Assembly (NCBI GenBank): GCA_023443745.1
Contig: JAEZTB010000027.1
Location: 62,001 to 126,000, forward strand
Reading direction: 5' to 3'
From: Bacillota bacterium
GTDB lineage: Bacteria > Bacillota > Clostridia > DSM-8532
Length of the DNA stretch: 64,000 nucleotides
The notes under the pieces are model-generated. The model was not told the origin of the DNA. It made no database searches and worked only from the letters and a program-made list of their open reading frames with translations. Both the position numbers and the translations under genes were made by a program. Positions 35,139 to 43,888 of the stretch are shown in pieces. The stretch's first letter is position 1, and each line of letters starts with the position of its first letter.

Positions 35139-36395
35139 ATGGCAAAAACCAGAACCATCATTGCATTGTTACTCGCATTGTGCATGCTTCTCAGTATGGG
35201 AGCCTGTGCACAAAAAGCACCTCAAGGGTCAACTACACCTGCCGCTGTCACAACTGCTACACCCACCGAATCAACCAAACCCACAGAATCCGCAGGGCCT
35301 ACATTAACAAAGGAGCAACAATGGGCAGAGGACAATGGACTTAATAAGACTGAAACTGTTGCGGAACTCTATGAAGCAGCTAAAAAAGAAGGCGAGGTAG
35401 TCATTTACTCTATCTCCAGCCGTATGGAAAAAGTGCTGCCGGATTTTGAAGCAGCGTATCCAGGCGTTAAAATGACACCCTATGACATCTCGACCAACGA
35501 ACTTCTTGAGAAGATTACAAGAGAGTATGCCGCTGGAATCCGTACCGCTGACATTGTTCACATCAAGGAGCAGACCGGTCAGATCGTAAAAGAGTATATC
35601 GAAAAGGGAACCTTCCATAAATATTTACCTGAAGATATCTTTAACACGGTAGACGAAAAGTTTAAGTTTGCTACACCTTTCTATTTTGAAATGTCCTGGT
35701 GGTTCTATAACACCGAGGTTAATCCAAATGGCTCTCCCATTTCGAGCTGGTGGGATTTAACAAAGCCTGAATGGAAGGGTAATTTCCTCTTTACAGATCC
35801 TATGGGGAATATGGGCTATATGGCCATGTTAACCTCCATGGTGCAAAATGCAGACGCTATGGCAGCCGATTATAAAAAGGTCTTCGGAAAAGATATCGAA
35901 CTGGCAGCCGATGAACCCAATGCCGGCTATGCTTTCATTAAGCGCTTTGCACAAAACAAACCCATCTTTGAAAGCTCCTCCGGCGGTATTGTAAAGAACG
36001 TCGGAACACCGGGCCAGACAAAGGCTCCTGTAGGCTATGCGGCTTCTTCAAAGCTTAGAGAAAGAGATGACCAGGGCTATAAATTAGGAGCGGATCCTGC
36101 AAAATTCACGCCTGCAATCAGCAATTATGGATTAAATATCCTAAACATTGTAAATGAAGCGCCTCATCCGAACGCCGCCAAGCTGCTGATCAGGTTCCTT
36201 ATGGGTGAAGCAGACGGAAAAGGCAAAGGATTTGAACCCTTCAACACTCTTGGCGGATGGTCTTCCAGAAGCAATGTTCCGCTGGCAGAGGGCAATATCC
36301 CGTTTAAAGACATTCCGCAGTTTGAAATGGATTTAGATTTTGTTTATGAAAACCTCCAAGATATTCAGGATTACTGGTTGTCGGTACAACCCTAA
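35139..36395 (+). CDS. ABC transporter substrate-binding lipoprotein (Fbp/AfuA type)
   Basis: A 418-residue receptor. Signal peptide with lipobox SMGACAQ, a Thr/Pro/Ser-rich tether (about residues 27-58), then a type 2 periplasmic binding fold with EAAKKEGEVVIYSISSRME, RTADIVHIKEQTGQI, SSWWDLTKPEWKGNFLFTDP and a C-terminal NYGLNILNIVNEAPHPNAAK. The family includes ferric-ion, phosphonate and hexose-phosphate binders; the tyrosine cluster of iron-binding FbpA was not recognised. ATG 35139 follows GGAGGGAAAAGAAC. It is the last transporter gene in the operon and is followed by a strong hairpin. Confidence 0.88.
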   Translation: MAKTRTIIALLLALCMLLSMGACAQKAPQGSTTPAAVTTATPTESTKPTESAGPTLTKEQQWAEDNGLNKTETVAELYEAAKKEGEVVIYSISSRMEKVLPDFEAAYPGVKMTPYDISTNELLEKITREYAAGIRTADIVHIKEQTGQIVKEYIEKGTFHKYLPEDIFNTVDEKFKFATPFYFEMSWWFYNTEVNPNGSPISSWWDLTKPEWKGNFLFTDPMGNMGYMAMLTSMVQNADAMAADYKKVFGKDIELAADEPNAGYAFIKRFAQNKPIFESSSGGIVKNVGTPGQTKAPVGYAASSKLRERDDQGYKLGADPAKFTPAISNYGLNILNIVNEAPHPNAAKLLIRFLMGEADGKGKGFEPFNTLGGWSSRSNVPLAEGNIPFKDIPQFEMDLDFVYENLQDIQDYWLSVQP

Positions 36396-36449
36396 CACAG
36401 ACATATCGGTTGTAATGAAAAAATGATTGAATCTTGAAGGACAAAAGTT

Positions 36450-36504
36450 GGGAAAAGCTGCAAATTTCGATCGCCCCCCGCTTGATTTATTTGCAGCTTT
36501 TCCC
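36450..36504 (+). other. Long hairpin after the binding-protein gene
   Basis: GGGAAAAGCTGCAAAT (36450-36465) and ATTTGCAGCTTTTCCC (36489-36504) form a perfect 16-base stem around a 23-base loop. No T run follows on the plus strand, so it may act as an mRNA-stabilising or attenuating element rather than a simple terminator. The loop contains TTTCGATCGCCCCCC, faintly like the arm of the palindromic repeat family. Confidence 0.75.
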
Positions 36505-36556
36505 TCTTGATTACAGCAAAATCAGTAATAATAGCGACTCAAGAGGAGGGGGTTTT

Positions 36557-37237
36557 ATGTACAAAATTGAAACACATCTACACACAAAATTAGTAAGCGC
36601 CTGTGGCTGGCTGTCGCCTGAAACAATTATTTCAGAGTATAAGGCAAGAGGGTATGCTGCTGTTGCCGTTACAGACCATTTCCACAGAGCATGGCTCGGG
36701 ACGGCAGGCATTACACTAGGTAGGGGGATTGACGTAGCAGCTGAATTTTTACGAGGGTATGATGCCGTATATGAAGCCGGTGAAAAGGCTGGCATCAAAG
36801 TATATTATGGAGCCGAGCTCCGTTTTGATGAAAATAACAATGATTATTTGTTGTTCGGATATGAAAAGGAACTGTTAAATAATACCGATGAAATCTTGAG
36901 TATGGGAATCGGTGAGTTTTCTAAGATTGCGAAACAAGCCGGAGCCCTCATTATCCAGGCTCATCCTTACCGCACCGGTTGTGTTCCGGCAGATCCTTCC
37001 TTCATAGAGGGTGTTGAAGCATATAACATGAATTTTCGGCACAGTAATTCCAATGAAAAAGTAGTGGAGTTTGCAAAGAAAAACAACCTCATTATGTTGG
37101 CAGGCTCCGACTGCCACCGACCTGAGGATATCGGGCTTTCAGGAATTTTATCCGACACCTTGCCGGAAGATTCCTTGGCTTTTGCAAAGTTGATTAGATC
37201 GGGGATTTTTACGATGATTGGAACTTCAATATCTTAG
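36557..37237 (+). CDS. PHP-domain phosphoesterase
   Basis: A 226-residue PHP-family metal-dependent phosphoesterase. Metal-site motifs in order: HLH in IETHLHTKLV, DH in AVTDHFHRAW, Glu in YYGAELRF, His in IIQAHPYR and DCH in GSDCHRPED, as in the YciV/RNase AM and histidinol phosphatase-like groups. The start is set at ATG 36557 after AAGAGGAGGGGGTTTT; the longer frame from 36434 crosses the hairpin and is not supported. It lies between the importer and the secreted metallophosphoesterase, in line with a phosphoester-degrading operon. The substrate is unknown; a nuclease role cannot be excluded. Confidence 0.85.
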   Translation: MYKIETHLHTKLVSACGWLSPETIISEYKARGYAAVAVTDHFHRAWLGTAGITLGRGIDVAAEFLRGYDAVYEAGEKAGIKVYYGAELRFDENNNDYLLFGYEKELLNNTDEILSMGIGEFSKIAKQAGALIIQAHPYRTGCVPADPSFIEGVEAYNMNFRHSNSNEKVVEFAKKNNLIMLAGSDCHRPEDIGLSGILSDTLPEDSLAFAKLIRSGIFTMIGTSIS

Positions 37238-37290
37238 CCGATGACCAATACAGAAAGATGTTTGATCCGGGATAAAGCACAAAATTTTAT

Positions 37291-37344
37291 TTGAGAGGAG
37301 GCTGCAGTTTTAGTAGATTTCTTTGGCCGCTCAAACGTTTGAGC
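37291..37344 (+). promoter_or_regulatory. Promoter and 16-base perfect operator of the LysM phosphoesterase gene
   Basis: TTGAGA (37291-37296), 17 bases, TAGATT (37314-37319), followed ten bases on by the perfect palindrome GCTCAAACGTTTGAGC (37329-37344), the longest operator in the window. Confidence 0.7.
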
Positions 37345-37397
37345 GCAAGGCATCTTTGTGTGAAACCCGGAAATTTATTTATAGGAGGAAGAGTAGC

Positions 37398-40300
37398 ATG
37401 AGAAGAGTATTGAGTATTATTCTAGTACTGGCGATGATGATTTCTATGATGGCTACTACTCTGGCATACAGTGATGAAGAAACACCTTGGTGGGAAGAGG
37501 AATATTGGGAGAAAGAGAGTCTCGTCCAATATTTTAATGCCGAGCCTCCAGTGTACAATTCTCAAACCGGCGAATATGAAATCTACACACCGGAACAGCT
37601 TCTGTTCCTTTCGGGCAACTGGTCCAGCGAAGATATAAACAATGACGGCTTCCGTGACGCACCACGGTATGCCTATTATCGACTGATGAATGACATTGAT
37701 ATGGGACCTTTGATGGATACAATCGGCCAGGTCCTGTCACAATTAGCCGGTGAAGAAATTGAAGGTTATATGCCGCCTCTGTCCGCTGATAAGGATGAGG
37801 ATGGAGATCCTGACCCCGAGATGGTGCTGGATCCTGAGATCGGGCCCAGGAAGGAATTCGGATGGTTCCTGGGAACTTTCGATGGAAACTATCATGCCAT
37901 TAAGAACGTGCGCATTTTCCGGGCAGGCAAATACGTAGCATTGTTTGGCTATATCGGCTACCAAAACGACCGAGCCTACTGCAAAAACCTCGCTATAATA
38001 GACATTGAGGTCGAAGGCGATGAAAATGTAGGCGGTCTGGTGGGTGTTACCTACGGTACCATTACCAATTGCATGGTCACCGGTAAAATGATCGGTACCG
38101 ACGACGATACCGCAGGTGGTATTGCAGGTAAGATCAAAGAAGGTGAAGGCCCGGTAGACGGCTACATGGAGAATGTTTTCTCCTATGTGGACATTGATGG
38201 TCAGTTCTATACCGGTGGTATACTGGGAATCCAGGATGGCGGCGGCACGCTGAGGAACGCTTTTGCAGGTGGTACAATGAGCGGCGCCAACGACAAAGGC
38301 TATGCGGGTGGTATCGCCGGTGGATTTAACGCAGGCGAGATCATGGAGAATTGTATTGCTATCCAGAGCAAGATTTATCCCGCCCAAGGAGCCGGTGACT
38401 CCGACAAGCTGATTGGCGGTCTGGCCGGAGAGAGCGGCGAGTTCATCAATAACAACTATGCCTGGGAGGGCACCGACCTTCGAGGTAACGAACCCACCGC
38501 ACATCCCAATAAAGCCATAAACCATCTGCTGTCTGCAGAGGAGATCATGACAAAGTCCACCTACATCAGTAAATTAGGTTGGACCTTCGATAGTGATAAC
38601 TGGGGATGGGTAGGACAGGATAATCTCGGTTATCCCATGCTGCAGGGCTTTATCAACAACGGAATCGGCACAGATATGCTTGACAAAATTGCCGCTGACC
38701 TTGAGATCAAAGTCCCGTCAATTAACATGGTAAGCTTGAATACTGACCCCGAATTGAACCATCCGCAGATCAACAAAGCAGACCTCGGAGCAGATGTCTC
38801 TGTTGCAGCACAGGTCGTTCTACCTGCAGGTAAGATTGTGGATAAGGTCGAACTGTTCTACGGTAATAACGAGGATGGCAGCACCTTCACAAATTCTATT
38901 CCCATGACTCTGACAAATGGCCTGTATGTAGCCAAACTGCCAACTAGTGCGTTCGGTACAATCTATTACTACATCAAGCTTACAACAGACAATGAAGTTG
39001 TAACCAAGCCTTATTACATTCAGGCTTCCATTCCCTTCACCATTGATGACGGCTCTAATGCAATGAAACCTTACCAGGTCGTTATTACTCCCGGCACCAA
39101 GCAGTTTGACATGGGATTCAACTGGCTGACCCAGAAAAATACCGGCACCATTGTACAATACCGAAAAGTAGGTGAAAGTAGATGGAGAGAGGCCTGGGGC
39201 ACATGCAAGGAATCCTATATAACCGACGGCTGGGACAATATTTTCAGTCATAAGGCTACTGTCAAAAACCTGACGCCTGATGCCATGTATGAGTATAGGG
39301 TTGGTAATGGAACCGAATGGAGCAGCACCTATACGTTTAAAGCACCCACTAACAAGGATAAATTTTCATTCCTGCTTGTTAGTGACCCGCAAAACGAGGA
39401 AACAGAAGGCTTTGAGTATCTTGCAAAAGCCCTTGACCACATTAAGGCATCTAGTGGCTATCCTAAAATAGACTTCATCCTTATAACCGGCGACATCGTT
39501 CAGAATGGCTACAAGGCTACAGAGTGGGAAGCATGCTTTGAGGTGCTCGGGGAGTATTTTGCGACCATCCCGGTCATCGCTCTGCCTGGAAACCATGAGA
39601 ACAAGGGTAACTTCCAGTACGTCAACTTTGCTGCTCGTTTCAACCTGCCCGGCGGCATGGTCAATACCACCTATGATGGTACCACCGGTTTGTTTGAGTA
39701 TGGTGATGCCTGTATCACAGTCCTCAACTCCGAGCCATATCCTCCCGAGCAGAAACCCCAACTGTGGAACAATATGGCTGCTTGGGCCCAAAAAGCTTAT
39801 ACGAGGTCCGAGAAGAAATGGCGCATCATGGCTACCCATGCCGGCCCCTATACCTCCGACCATCCTGGTTCCGACGTAGCACCGTTGGCTGATATTGCAG
39901 ATAATCTGAAGGTTGACCTGTTCGTCAATGGTCACGATCATCAATATATCCGCGGTACCGTTATTAACAGAACCAAGGTGCAGCCCGGCGAAGGGACCAC
40001 TTATGTCACGGCCGGAACCATCGGCGATAAGTTCTATACCTATGTACCCAGCCGATCCGATCCTTATACCGAGGTTCAATGGAGTGACGTTGATGGTGAG
40101 GAGCGCCAGAACTTTAATATCGTTACTGTTGGAAAAGATAAAATCGAATTCTCCATGTACCTATTAGATCCCATGGACGAGGTGACCGAGGAATACGACT
40201 ATAATGCATGGACACGGTTTGACCATTTCATCATTCCTGAAAGCCTTTCCGATCATGAAGATTGCCAAGTGGCTTATTATACTGTTGTCTACGGCGACTG

Positions 40301-40409
40301 GCTCTCGACCATTGCACCCAAGTGCGGGCTTACATGTAAGGAAATGGCTGATTTGAACAAACTTGAGAACCCCGATTTGATCTATCCCGGACAATTGCTT
40401 CGTGTATAG
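37398..40409 (+). CDS. Secreted GLUG / metallophosphoesterase / LysM protein
   Basis: About 1003 residues from ATG 37398 (TAGGAGGAAGAGTAGC); an open frame from 37323 runs through the operator and is not used. A signal peptide (LSIILVLAMMISMM...LAYS) is followed by GLUG-type repeats (about 208-318; NVGGLVGVTYGTITNC, AGGIAG), a beta domain, a purple-acid-phosphatase-type FN3 region (LTPDAMYEYRVGNG) and a calcineurin-like phosphoesterase with SDPQ (about 661; usually DxH), GDIV (697), GNHE (731), THAG and GHDH (845). Residues 958-1003 are a LysM domain (YYTVVYGDWLSTIAP...IYPGQLL), so it should bind peptidoglycan. It is an extracellular phosphomono- or diesterase under LacI control and partly resembles the SLH exoprotein at 3926. 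Confidence 0.88.
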   Translation: MRRVLSIILVLAMMISMMATTLAYSDEETPWWEEEYWEKESLVQYFNAEPPVYNSQTGEYEIYTPEQLLFLSGNWSSEDINNDGFRDAPRYAYYRLMNDIDMGPLMDTIGQVLSQLAGEEIEGYMPPLSADKDEDGDPDPEMVLDPEIGPRKEFGWFLGTFDGNYHAIKNVRIFRAGKYVALFGYIGYQNDRAYCKNLAIIDIEVEGDENVGGLVGVTYGTITNCMVTGKMIGTDDDTAGGIAGKIKEGEGPVDGYMENVFSYVDIDGQFYTGGILGIQDGGGTLRNAFAGGTMSGANDKGYAGGIAGGFNAGEIMENCIAIQSKIYPAQGAGDSDKLIGGLAGESGEFINNNYAWEGTDLRGNEPTAHPNKAINHLLSAEEIMTKSTYISKLGWTFDSDNWGWVGQDNLGYPMLQGFINNGIGTDMLDKIAADLEIKVPSINMVSLNTDPELNHPQINKADLGADVSVAAQVVLPAGKIVDKVELFYGNNEDGSTFTNSIPMTLTNGLYVAKLPTSAFGTIYYYIKLTTDNEVVTKPYYIQASIPFTIDDGSNAMKPYQVVITPGTKQFDMGFNWLTQKNTGTIVQYRKVGESRWREAWGTCKESYITDGWDNIFSHKATVKNLTPDAMYEYRVGNGTEWSSTYTFKAPTNKDKFSFLLVSDPQNEETEGFEYLAKALDHIKASSGYPKIDFILITGDIVQNGYKATEWEACFEVLGEYFATIPVIALPGNHENKGNFQYVNFAARFNLPGGMVNTTYDGTTGLFEYGDACITVLNSEPYPPEQKPQLWNNMAAWAQKAYTRSEKKWRIMATHAGPYTSDHPGSDVAPLADIADNLKVDLFVNGHDHQYIRGTVINRTKVQPGEGTTYVTAGTIGDKFYTYVPSRSDPYTEVQWSDVDGEERQNFNIVTVGKDKIEFSMYLLDPMDEVTEEYDYNAWTRFDHFIIPESLSDHEDCQVAYYTVVYGDWLSTIAPKCGLTCKEMADLNKLENPDLIYPGQLLRV

Positions 40410-40476
40410 TAATAGGCCACGAAGAACCTCTCTCAAAGGAGCGGTTCCATAAAACAACTTAGGCCTCAATTTCGAA

Positions 40477-40516
40477 GAGACGGCGTAGCTCCCACGGCTA
40501 CACCGTTTCTTTTTTT
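40477..40516 (+). terminator. Terminator of the LysM phosphoesterase gene
   Basis: GAGACGGCGTAGC (40477-40489) pairs with GCTACACCGTTTC (40497-40509) with one mismatch and one G-U, followed by seven T. The right arm overlaps the last codons of the convergent efflux permease gene. Confidence 0.8.
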
Positions 40517-41256
40517 AATCTTCTAAGCGCCCATGTAAAGCTAATAAAACCCATAAGTGCGAGCAGAAGAATGACAGATAGAACATCTTTGGTAATGATG
40601 TTGTCCTGTAAAATTAAATCTCGCAAAGTATTGATGACATGAGTAAACGGGTTGAGATTCACCACAGTTGCCAGCCCTCCGGATAATTTATTTGACGGAA
40701 ATAGTGCTGTGCTCAAAAAAAAGAGTGGCAGAACAATTGCATTCATAACGGTTTCATAAATGACTTCATTCGGAAGACAAAGACTGATTGCGTAAGTAAG
40801 CCCTGCCATAAAAAATGCTGTCATGAATACGATTAAAACGATTAAAAGGAATCCAATCAATCCAGAAGCAATTTTTAGTGAAAAGAACAGGCTGACAACG
40901 CACATAACGGCAACGTCAAAAAAAGTACATAAAACTGCTTCTAATACTTGACCGAGTACAATTGAACTTCTTTTGACCGGAGCAATCAATACACGATAAA
41001 AGCTGCCGTCGATTTTCATTAGATAATTCATGATTCCACTGCTGCTGCAAGCACCAAAACTTACGAGTACAACAAGTCCAGGCAGAATAAATGCAGTATA
41101 ATTTTCAATTCCATTCCCCTGCATGGATTGTCCGGCAACGGCACTATATAAAACCAACCAAAGCATGGGCTGTAAAATTGTAATCACAATAGTGAAAGCG
41201 TTGTGGAAGCGCCATTTTACATTACGTTGAAGCAAAGTAAAAACATCCATCAGCAA
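40498..41256 (-). CDS. ABC-2 type efflux permease
   Basis: A 252-residue integral membrane protein of the ABC-2/DrrB-NodJ type, with about six hydrophobic segments. The N-terminal FTLLQRNVKWRFHNAF and the C-terminal block FLSTALFPSNKLSGGLATVVNLNPFTHVINTLRDLI are typical of drug or polyketide exporters. Its start overlaps the end of the ATPase gene by seven bases. It belongs to a four-gene minus-strand module (AraC regulator, GyrI-like protein, ATPase, permease) that carries no shared-type operator and looks independent of the surrounding regulon. Confidence 0.88.
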   Translation of the reverse strand: MLMDVFTLLQRNVKWRFHNAFTIVITILQPMLWLVLYSAVAGQSMQGNGIENYTAFILPGLVVLVSFGACSSSGIMNYLMKIDGSFYRVLIAPVKRSSIVLGQVLEAVLCTFFDVAVMCVVSLFFSLKIASGLIGFLLIVLIVFMTAFFMAGLTYAISLCLPNEVIYETVMNAIVLPLFFLSTALFPSNKLSGGLATVVNLNPFTHVINTLRDLILQDNIITKDVLSVILLLALMGFISFTWALRRLKKETV

Positions 41257-42200
41257 GCCTCCTTTCCTTCTTCTCCTGTCAGTTTGAGGAAAACATCCTC
41301 TAAAGTAGGCTGCACAATTTCTATCCCTATAAAAGGAATATCATGCGCTAACAACCATCGGTTGGCTATTTCTAAATCTGAATGTCCATTATTTATTCTG
41401 GTGATAATTTTATCCTGGCGCAAATCTGATTCATCAAGAGCAATGATGTTTTTTAGCGGTAAAAAGCAATTATGTGCTTCTTCTTTTGACGCAAAGCTGA
41501 TTTTCAGCATATCTTGCCGCAGATATTTACGGAGGGTATAAGGCGTACCTTGAAGTATCTCTTTCCCATTTTTTATAATGCAAATAGTATCGCTTAGCTG
41601 GTCGGCTTCCTCTAGGTAATGAGTGGTCAGAAAAATGGTGCTTCCAAAATCTTCTCTTATCTTTTTCATCATGTCCCACATTGCCATCCGAGATTGAATA
41701 TCCATTCCGACGGTGGGCTCGTCCAAAAACAATACTTTTGGATTTGACATCATATTGAGCGCAATATCAAGCCGCCTCTTGGTCCCGCCAGAATAGGAGG
41801 AAACAGGGTACTTCAAATATCGATCTAATCCAAAGCAGGAAATCAATGTTTCCATACGTTTTTGCGCTTCCGTTTTCGGCACTTTGTAAAGCTTACTTTG
41901 AAACATCATGTTTTCTTTGAGGGATAGATGCATATCAATGGATGTCCGCTGAGCGACGCAGGAAATCAACGTGCGGATTGTAGCTGCTTCACGGTGAATA
42001 TCTTTCCCAAACATATCTACACTACCGGATGTCGGACGCAGATAAGTGGTCAGTATGTTAATAAGCGTTGACTTGCCCGCACCGTTTTGTCCCAGCAGTG
42101 CCAATATTTCTCCTTTATTCACACTTAATGAAAGACCATTTAAGGCCTGAATGCCATTCTTGTATTTTTTCACTAGGTTTTCGACGCAGATTGCGACCAT
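41250..42200 (-). CDS. ABC efflux ATPase (DrrA/NodI type)
   Basis: A 316-residue ATPase: Walker A GQNGAGKST, signature SYSGGTKRRLDIA, Walker B VLFLDEPTVGMD, H-loop TTHYLEEAD, and a C-terminal extension typical of DrrA. It energises the ABC-2 permease encoded directly downstream, for export of an unidentified, probably toxic, compound. The ATG lies one base past the stop of the GyrI-like gene, with AAGGAGGC just before it. Confidence 0.92.
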   Translation of the reverse strand: MVAICVENLVKKYKNGIQALNGLSLSVNKGEILALLGQNGAGKSTLINILTTYLRPTSGSVDMFGKDIHREAATIRTLISCVAQRTSIDMHLSLKENMMFQSKLYKVPKTEAQKRMETLISCFGLDRYLKYPVSSYSGGTKRRLDIALNMMSNPKVLFLDEPTVGMDIQSRMAMWDMMKKIREDFGSTIFLTTHYLEEADQLSDTICIIKNGKEILQGTPYTLRKYLRQDMLKISFASKEEAHNCFLPLKNIIALDESDLRQDKIITRINNGHSDLEIANRWLLAHDIPFIGIEIVQPTLEDVFLKLTGEEGKEAC

Positions 42201-42201
42201 T

Positions 42202-42657
42202 CTATGCCTCCTTAATAGGGAACAAAATTTCTGTGATGTATTGAGACGGATTTCCTTTTAGGAGCATTCCCGGCCCCTTGATGAAAACTTCCCGAAACGG
42301 TGGCTGCAATTGCAGGCTATGCTCCGCAGCGTATTGGTCGATTACATCATAAGCTTGATACAAGGTATCATATGATCCGATATGAGTAGCACAAATGGCC
42401 TTAATCCGGGGCATTTCTTTTACTTCAATTCCATTCCCGACAGGCGTTTCCACAGTTGGTACGCATAGATCCATTTCTCCCATTTTCGTTTCCGGGTTCA
42501 TCACATAATAGCAGAAAAACGGTGCTCCGTTTACTTTCCCTCTAATGGATTTAAAAACATTTGGGAAAACCTTGTTTGCTTTTGTCGCAATCCCTTTATA
42601 TCGTAGGAAAGCAACGCGAATCGGCTCAATATCTCTGATTTCAATTTGGTACCCCAT
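42202..42657 (-). CDS. GyrI-like (SOUL/effector-binding) small-molecule binding protein
   Basis: A 151-residue stand-alone GyrI-like domain (AraC effector-binding, BmrR C-terminal type). Characteristic blocks are IRDIEPIRVAFLRYKG at the N-terminus, GNGIEVKEMPRIKAICATHIGSYDTL and the C-terminal ITEILFPI. Such domains bind hydrophobic or cationic compounds. It is encoded four bases after an AraC protein carrying a domain of the same kind, and upstream of the efflux pump, so it may sense or hydrolyse the pump's substrate. Confidence 0.85.
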   Translation of the reverse strand: MGYQIEIRDIEPIRVAFLRYKGIATKANKVFPNVFKSIRGKVNGAPFFCYYVMNPETKMGEMDLCVPTVETPVGNGIEVKEMPRIKAICATHIGSYDTLYQAYDVIDQYAAEHSLQLQPPFREVFIKGPGMLLKGNPSQYITEILFPIKEA

Positions 42658-42661
42658 TTGC

Positions 42662-43531
42662 TCAACTCTCCCTTTCTTTTTTTACTGCAATCCATACTTC
42701 GGAGTGTCCTTCCGGAACTCTATCTTTGCTGATCGGATAGACTTCAATATCCGGCAGTTCTGCGTAAGTATACCCGGAGAATGGAAGCCACTCAGTAAGA
42801 AAACGTTTAAAAATACTTTGAATGGATTCTTTGAAATGGCCGTCACTCTCAAAAATCACCCATGTGGCAGCAGGAATTATATACTCAAACATTTCCGCAG
42901 GAGTTGGTTTATCGGTTGCGGCTGAAATATAATAATAAATCTCGTCGGTTCCTTGACATGCAGTAATCCCTAGTACACCGGCCGGAGACTGATTTGACAG
43001 CTTACAGACTTCCTGAAACCGACTTCCTTGTAATACCTCGCCCCAGAAAGGCGGTACAATTCTTTTGTTTTCTTCCATATCTTCTGTTAACGGAATACGA
43101 ATGCCCACAATTCGCAAAGCTTCTTTTTCTTCGATTCGATATGGCATAGCATTACCTCCTGTAACATTGACTGAAAACCTAATAGGGGGATACGCATTGA
43201 GTACACTCCCTTTTGACTTTGCAGAAGTAGGAGGAATTCCATGCACACTCTGAAATGCCCGATTAAAGGATGTGGGGGAAGTATATCCATATTTCATCGC
43301 AACATCTAAAACTTTTACATCCAAGGCCTGTAATTCAAATGCGGCCTGCGTCATCCTCCGACGGCGGATATATTCAGATAGCGGAATACCTGCTACATAA
43401 GAAAACATTCGTTGAAAGTAAAAGGTGGAGCAACACGCGATTTTAGCGGCTTCCTCATAGGAAATCTCACCATCCAGGTTGTTCTCAATATAATCAATTG
43501 CGTTGCTCAAATTCTTCAACCACTCCATCAC
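42662..43531 (-). CDS. AraC-family regulator with C-terminal GyrI-like domain
   Basis: A 289-residue regulator. Two AraC helix-turn-helix motifs occupy residues 1-105 (IACCSTFYFQRMFSYVAGIPLSEYIRRRR; VAMKYGYTSPTSFNRAFQSVHGIPP), joined to a GyrI-like effector domain (EKEALRIVGIRIPL...). ATG 43531 follows ATGGAGGTGAAGTG. The architecture is that of Rob/SoxS-like drug-responsive activators, and it heads the efflux operon. An AAACGTTT inside this gene (about 42798) is coding sequence. Confidence 0.9.
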   Translation of the reverse strand: MMEWLKNLSNAIDYIENNLDGEISYEEAAKIACCSTFYFQRMFSYVAGIPLSEYIRRRRMTQAAFELQALDVKVLDVAMKYGYTSPTSFNRAFQSVHGIPPTSAKSKGSVLNAYPPIRFSVNVTGGNAMPYRIEEKEALRIVGIRIPLTEDMEENKRIVPPFWGEVLQGSRFQEVCKLSNQSPAGVLGITACQGTDEIYYYISAATDKPTPAEMFEYIIPAATWVIFESDGHFKESIQSIFKRFLTEWLPFSGYTYAELPDIEVYPISKDRVPEGHSEVWIAVKKERES

Positions 43532-43691
43532 TTCACCTCCATGTAAAAATCATACTATTAAAAGTAAATTTATTCCTCTCATTTGATGTCTTCTTTTGTG
43601 AACTTCACTTTACTCTACTAAAAAATCATATCAAGTTTTAAGTGCAAAAAACATGGCCTGTTAAACTATAAAATTGTACGTATAATTTTTC

Positions 43692-43738
43692 TTGACAACA
43701 TGGGGAGTGTCAACTATAATGAAATCGTAAACGTTTTC
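43692..43738 (+). promoter_or_regulatory. Promoter and operator of lacI copy 4 / second importer
   Basis: TTGACA (43692-43697), 17 bases, TATAAT (43715-43720), then GTAAACGTTTTC (43727-43738) starting seven bases after the -10. The remaining gap up to 43889 has a second operator and no gene; 43532-43691 is AT-rich with nothing else recognised. Confidence 0.8.
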
Positions 43739-43855
43739 TTAGATTAGTTATTCTTTTCTACCAAGGATCATTATTCTAGATCTATTCAAATTTACTTTCA
43801 TCATGTGACGCAAAAATATCAAGGCTTAAGGTAACAGTTTATTAATTTTTTTAAA

Positions 43856-43869
43856 TGGGAACGTTCCCA
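43856..43869. promoter_or_regulatory. Palindromic operator directly before lacI copy 4
   Basis: Perfect 14-base palindrome TGGGAACGTTCCCA, 20 bases before the start codon and centred 130 bases after the promoter-proximal operator. Its GGGAACGTTCCC flanks differ from the other sites. Confidence 0.7.
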
Positions 43870-43888
43870 ATAAAAAAAGGAGTATTCT

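Noticed and set aside
31978..36395. Iron(III) uptake system
   Set aside because: Family resemblance only; no iron-responsive site was noticed and the operon's first genes are phosphatase-like HADs.
42793..42806. AAAACGTTTA inside the AraC regulator gene
   Set aside because: In the middle of a coding region, far from any promoter, and in a module that otherwise shows no link to the regulon.
40498..43531. Part of the inositol/phosphoester regulon
   Set aside because: The AraC/GyrI/ABC-2 module has drug-efflux architecture, runs on the opposite strand and has no AACGTT operator before its first gene.
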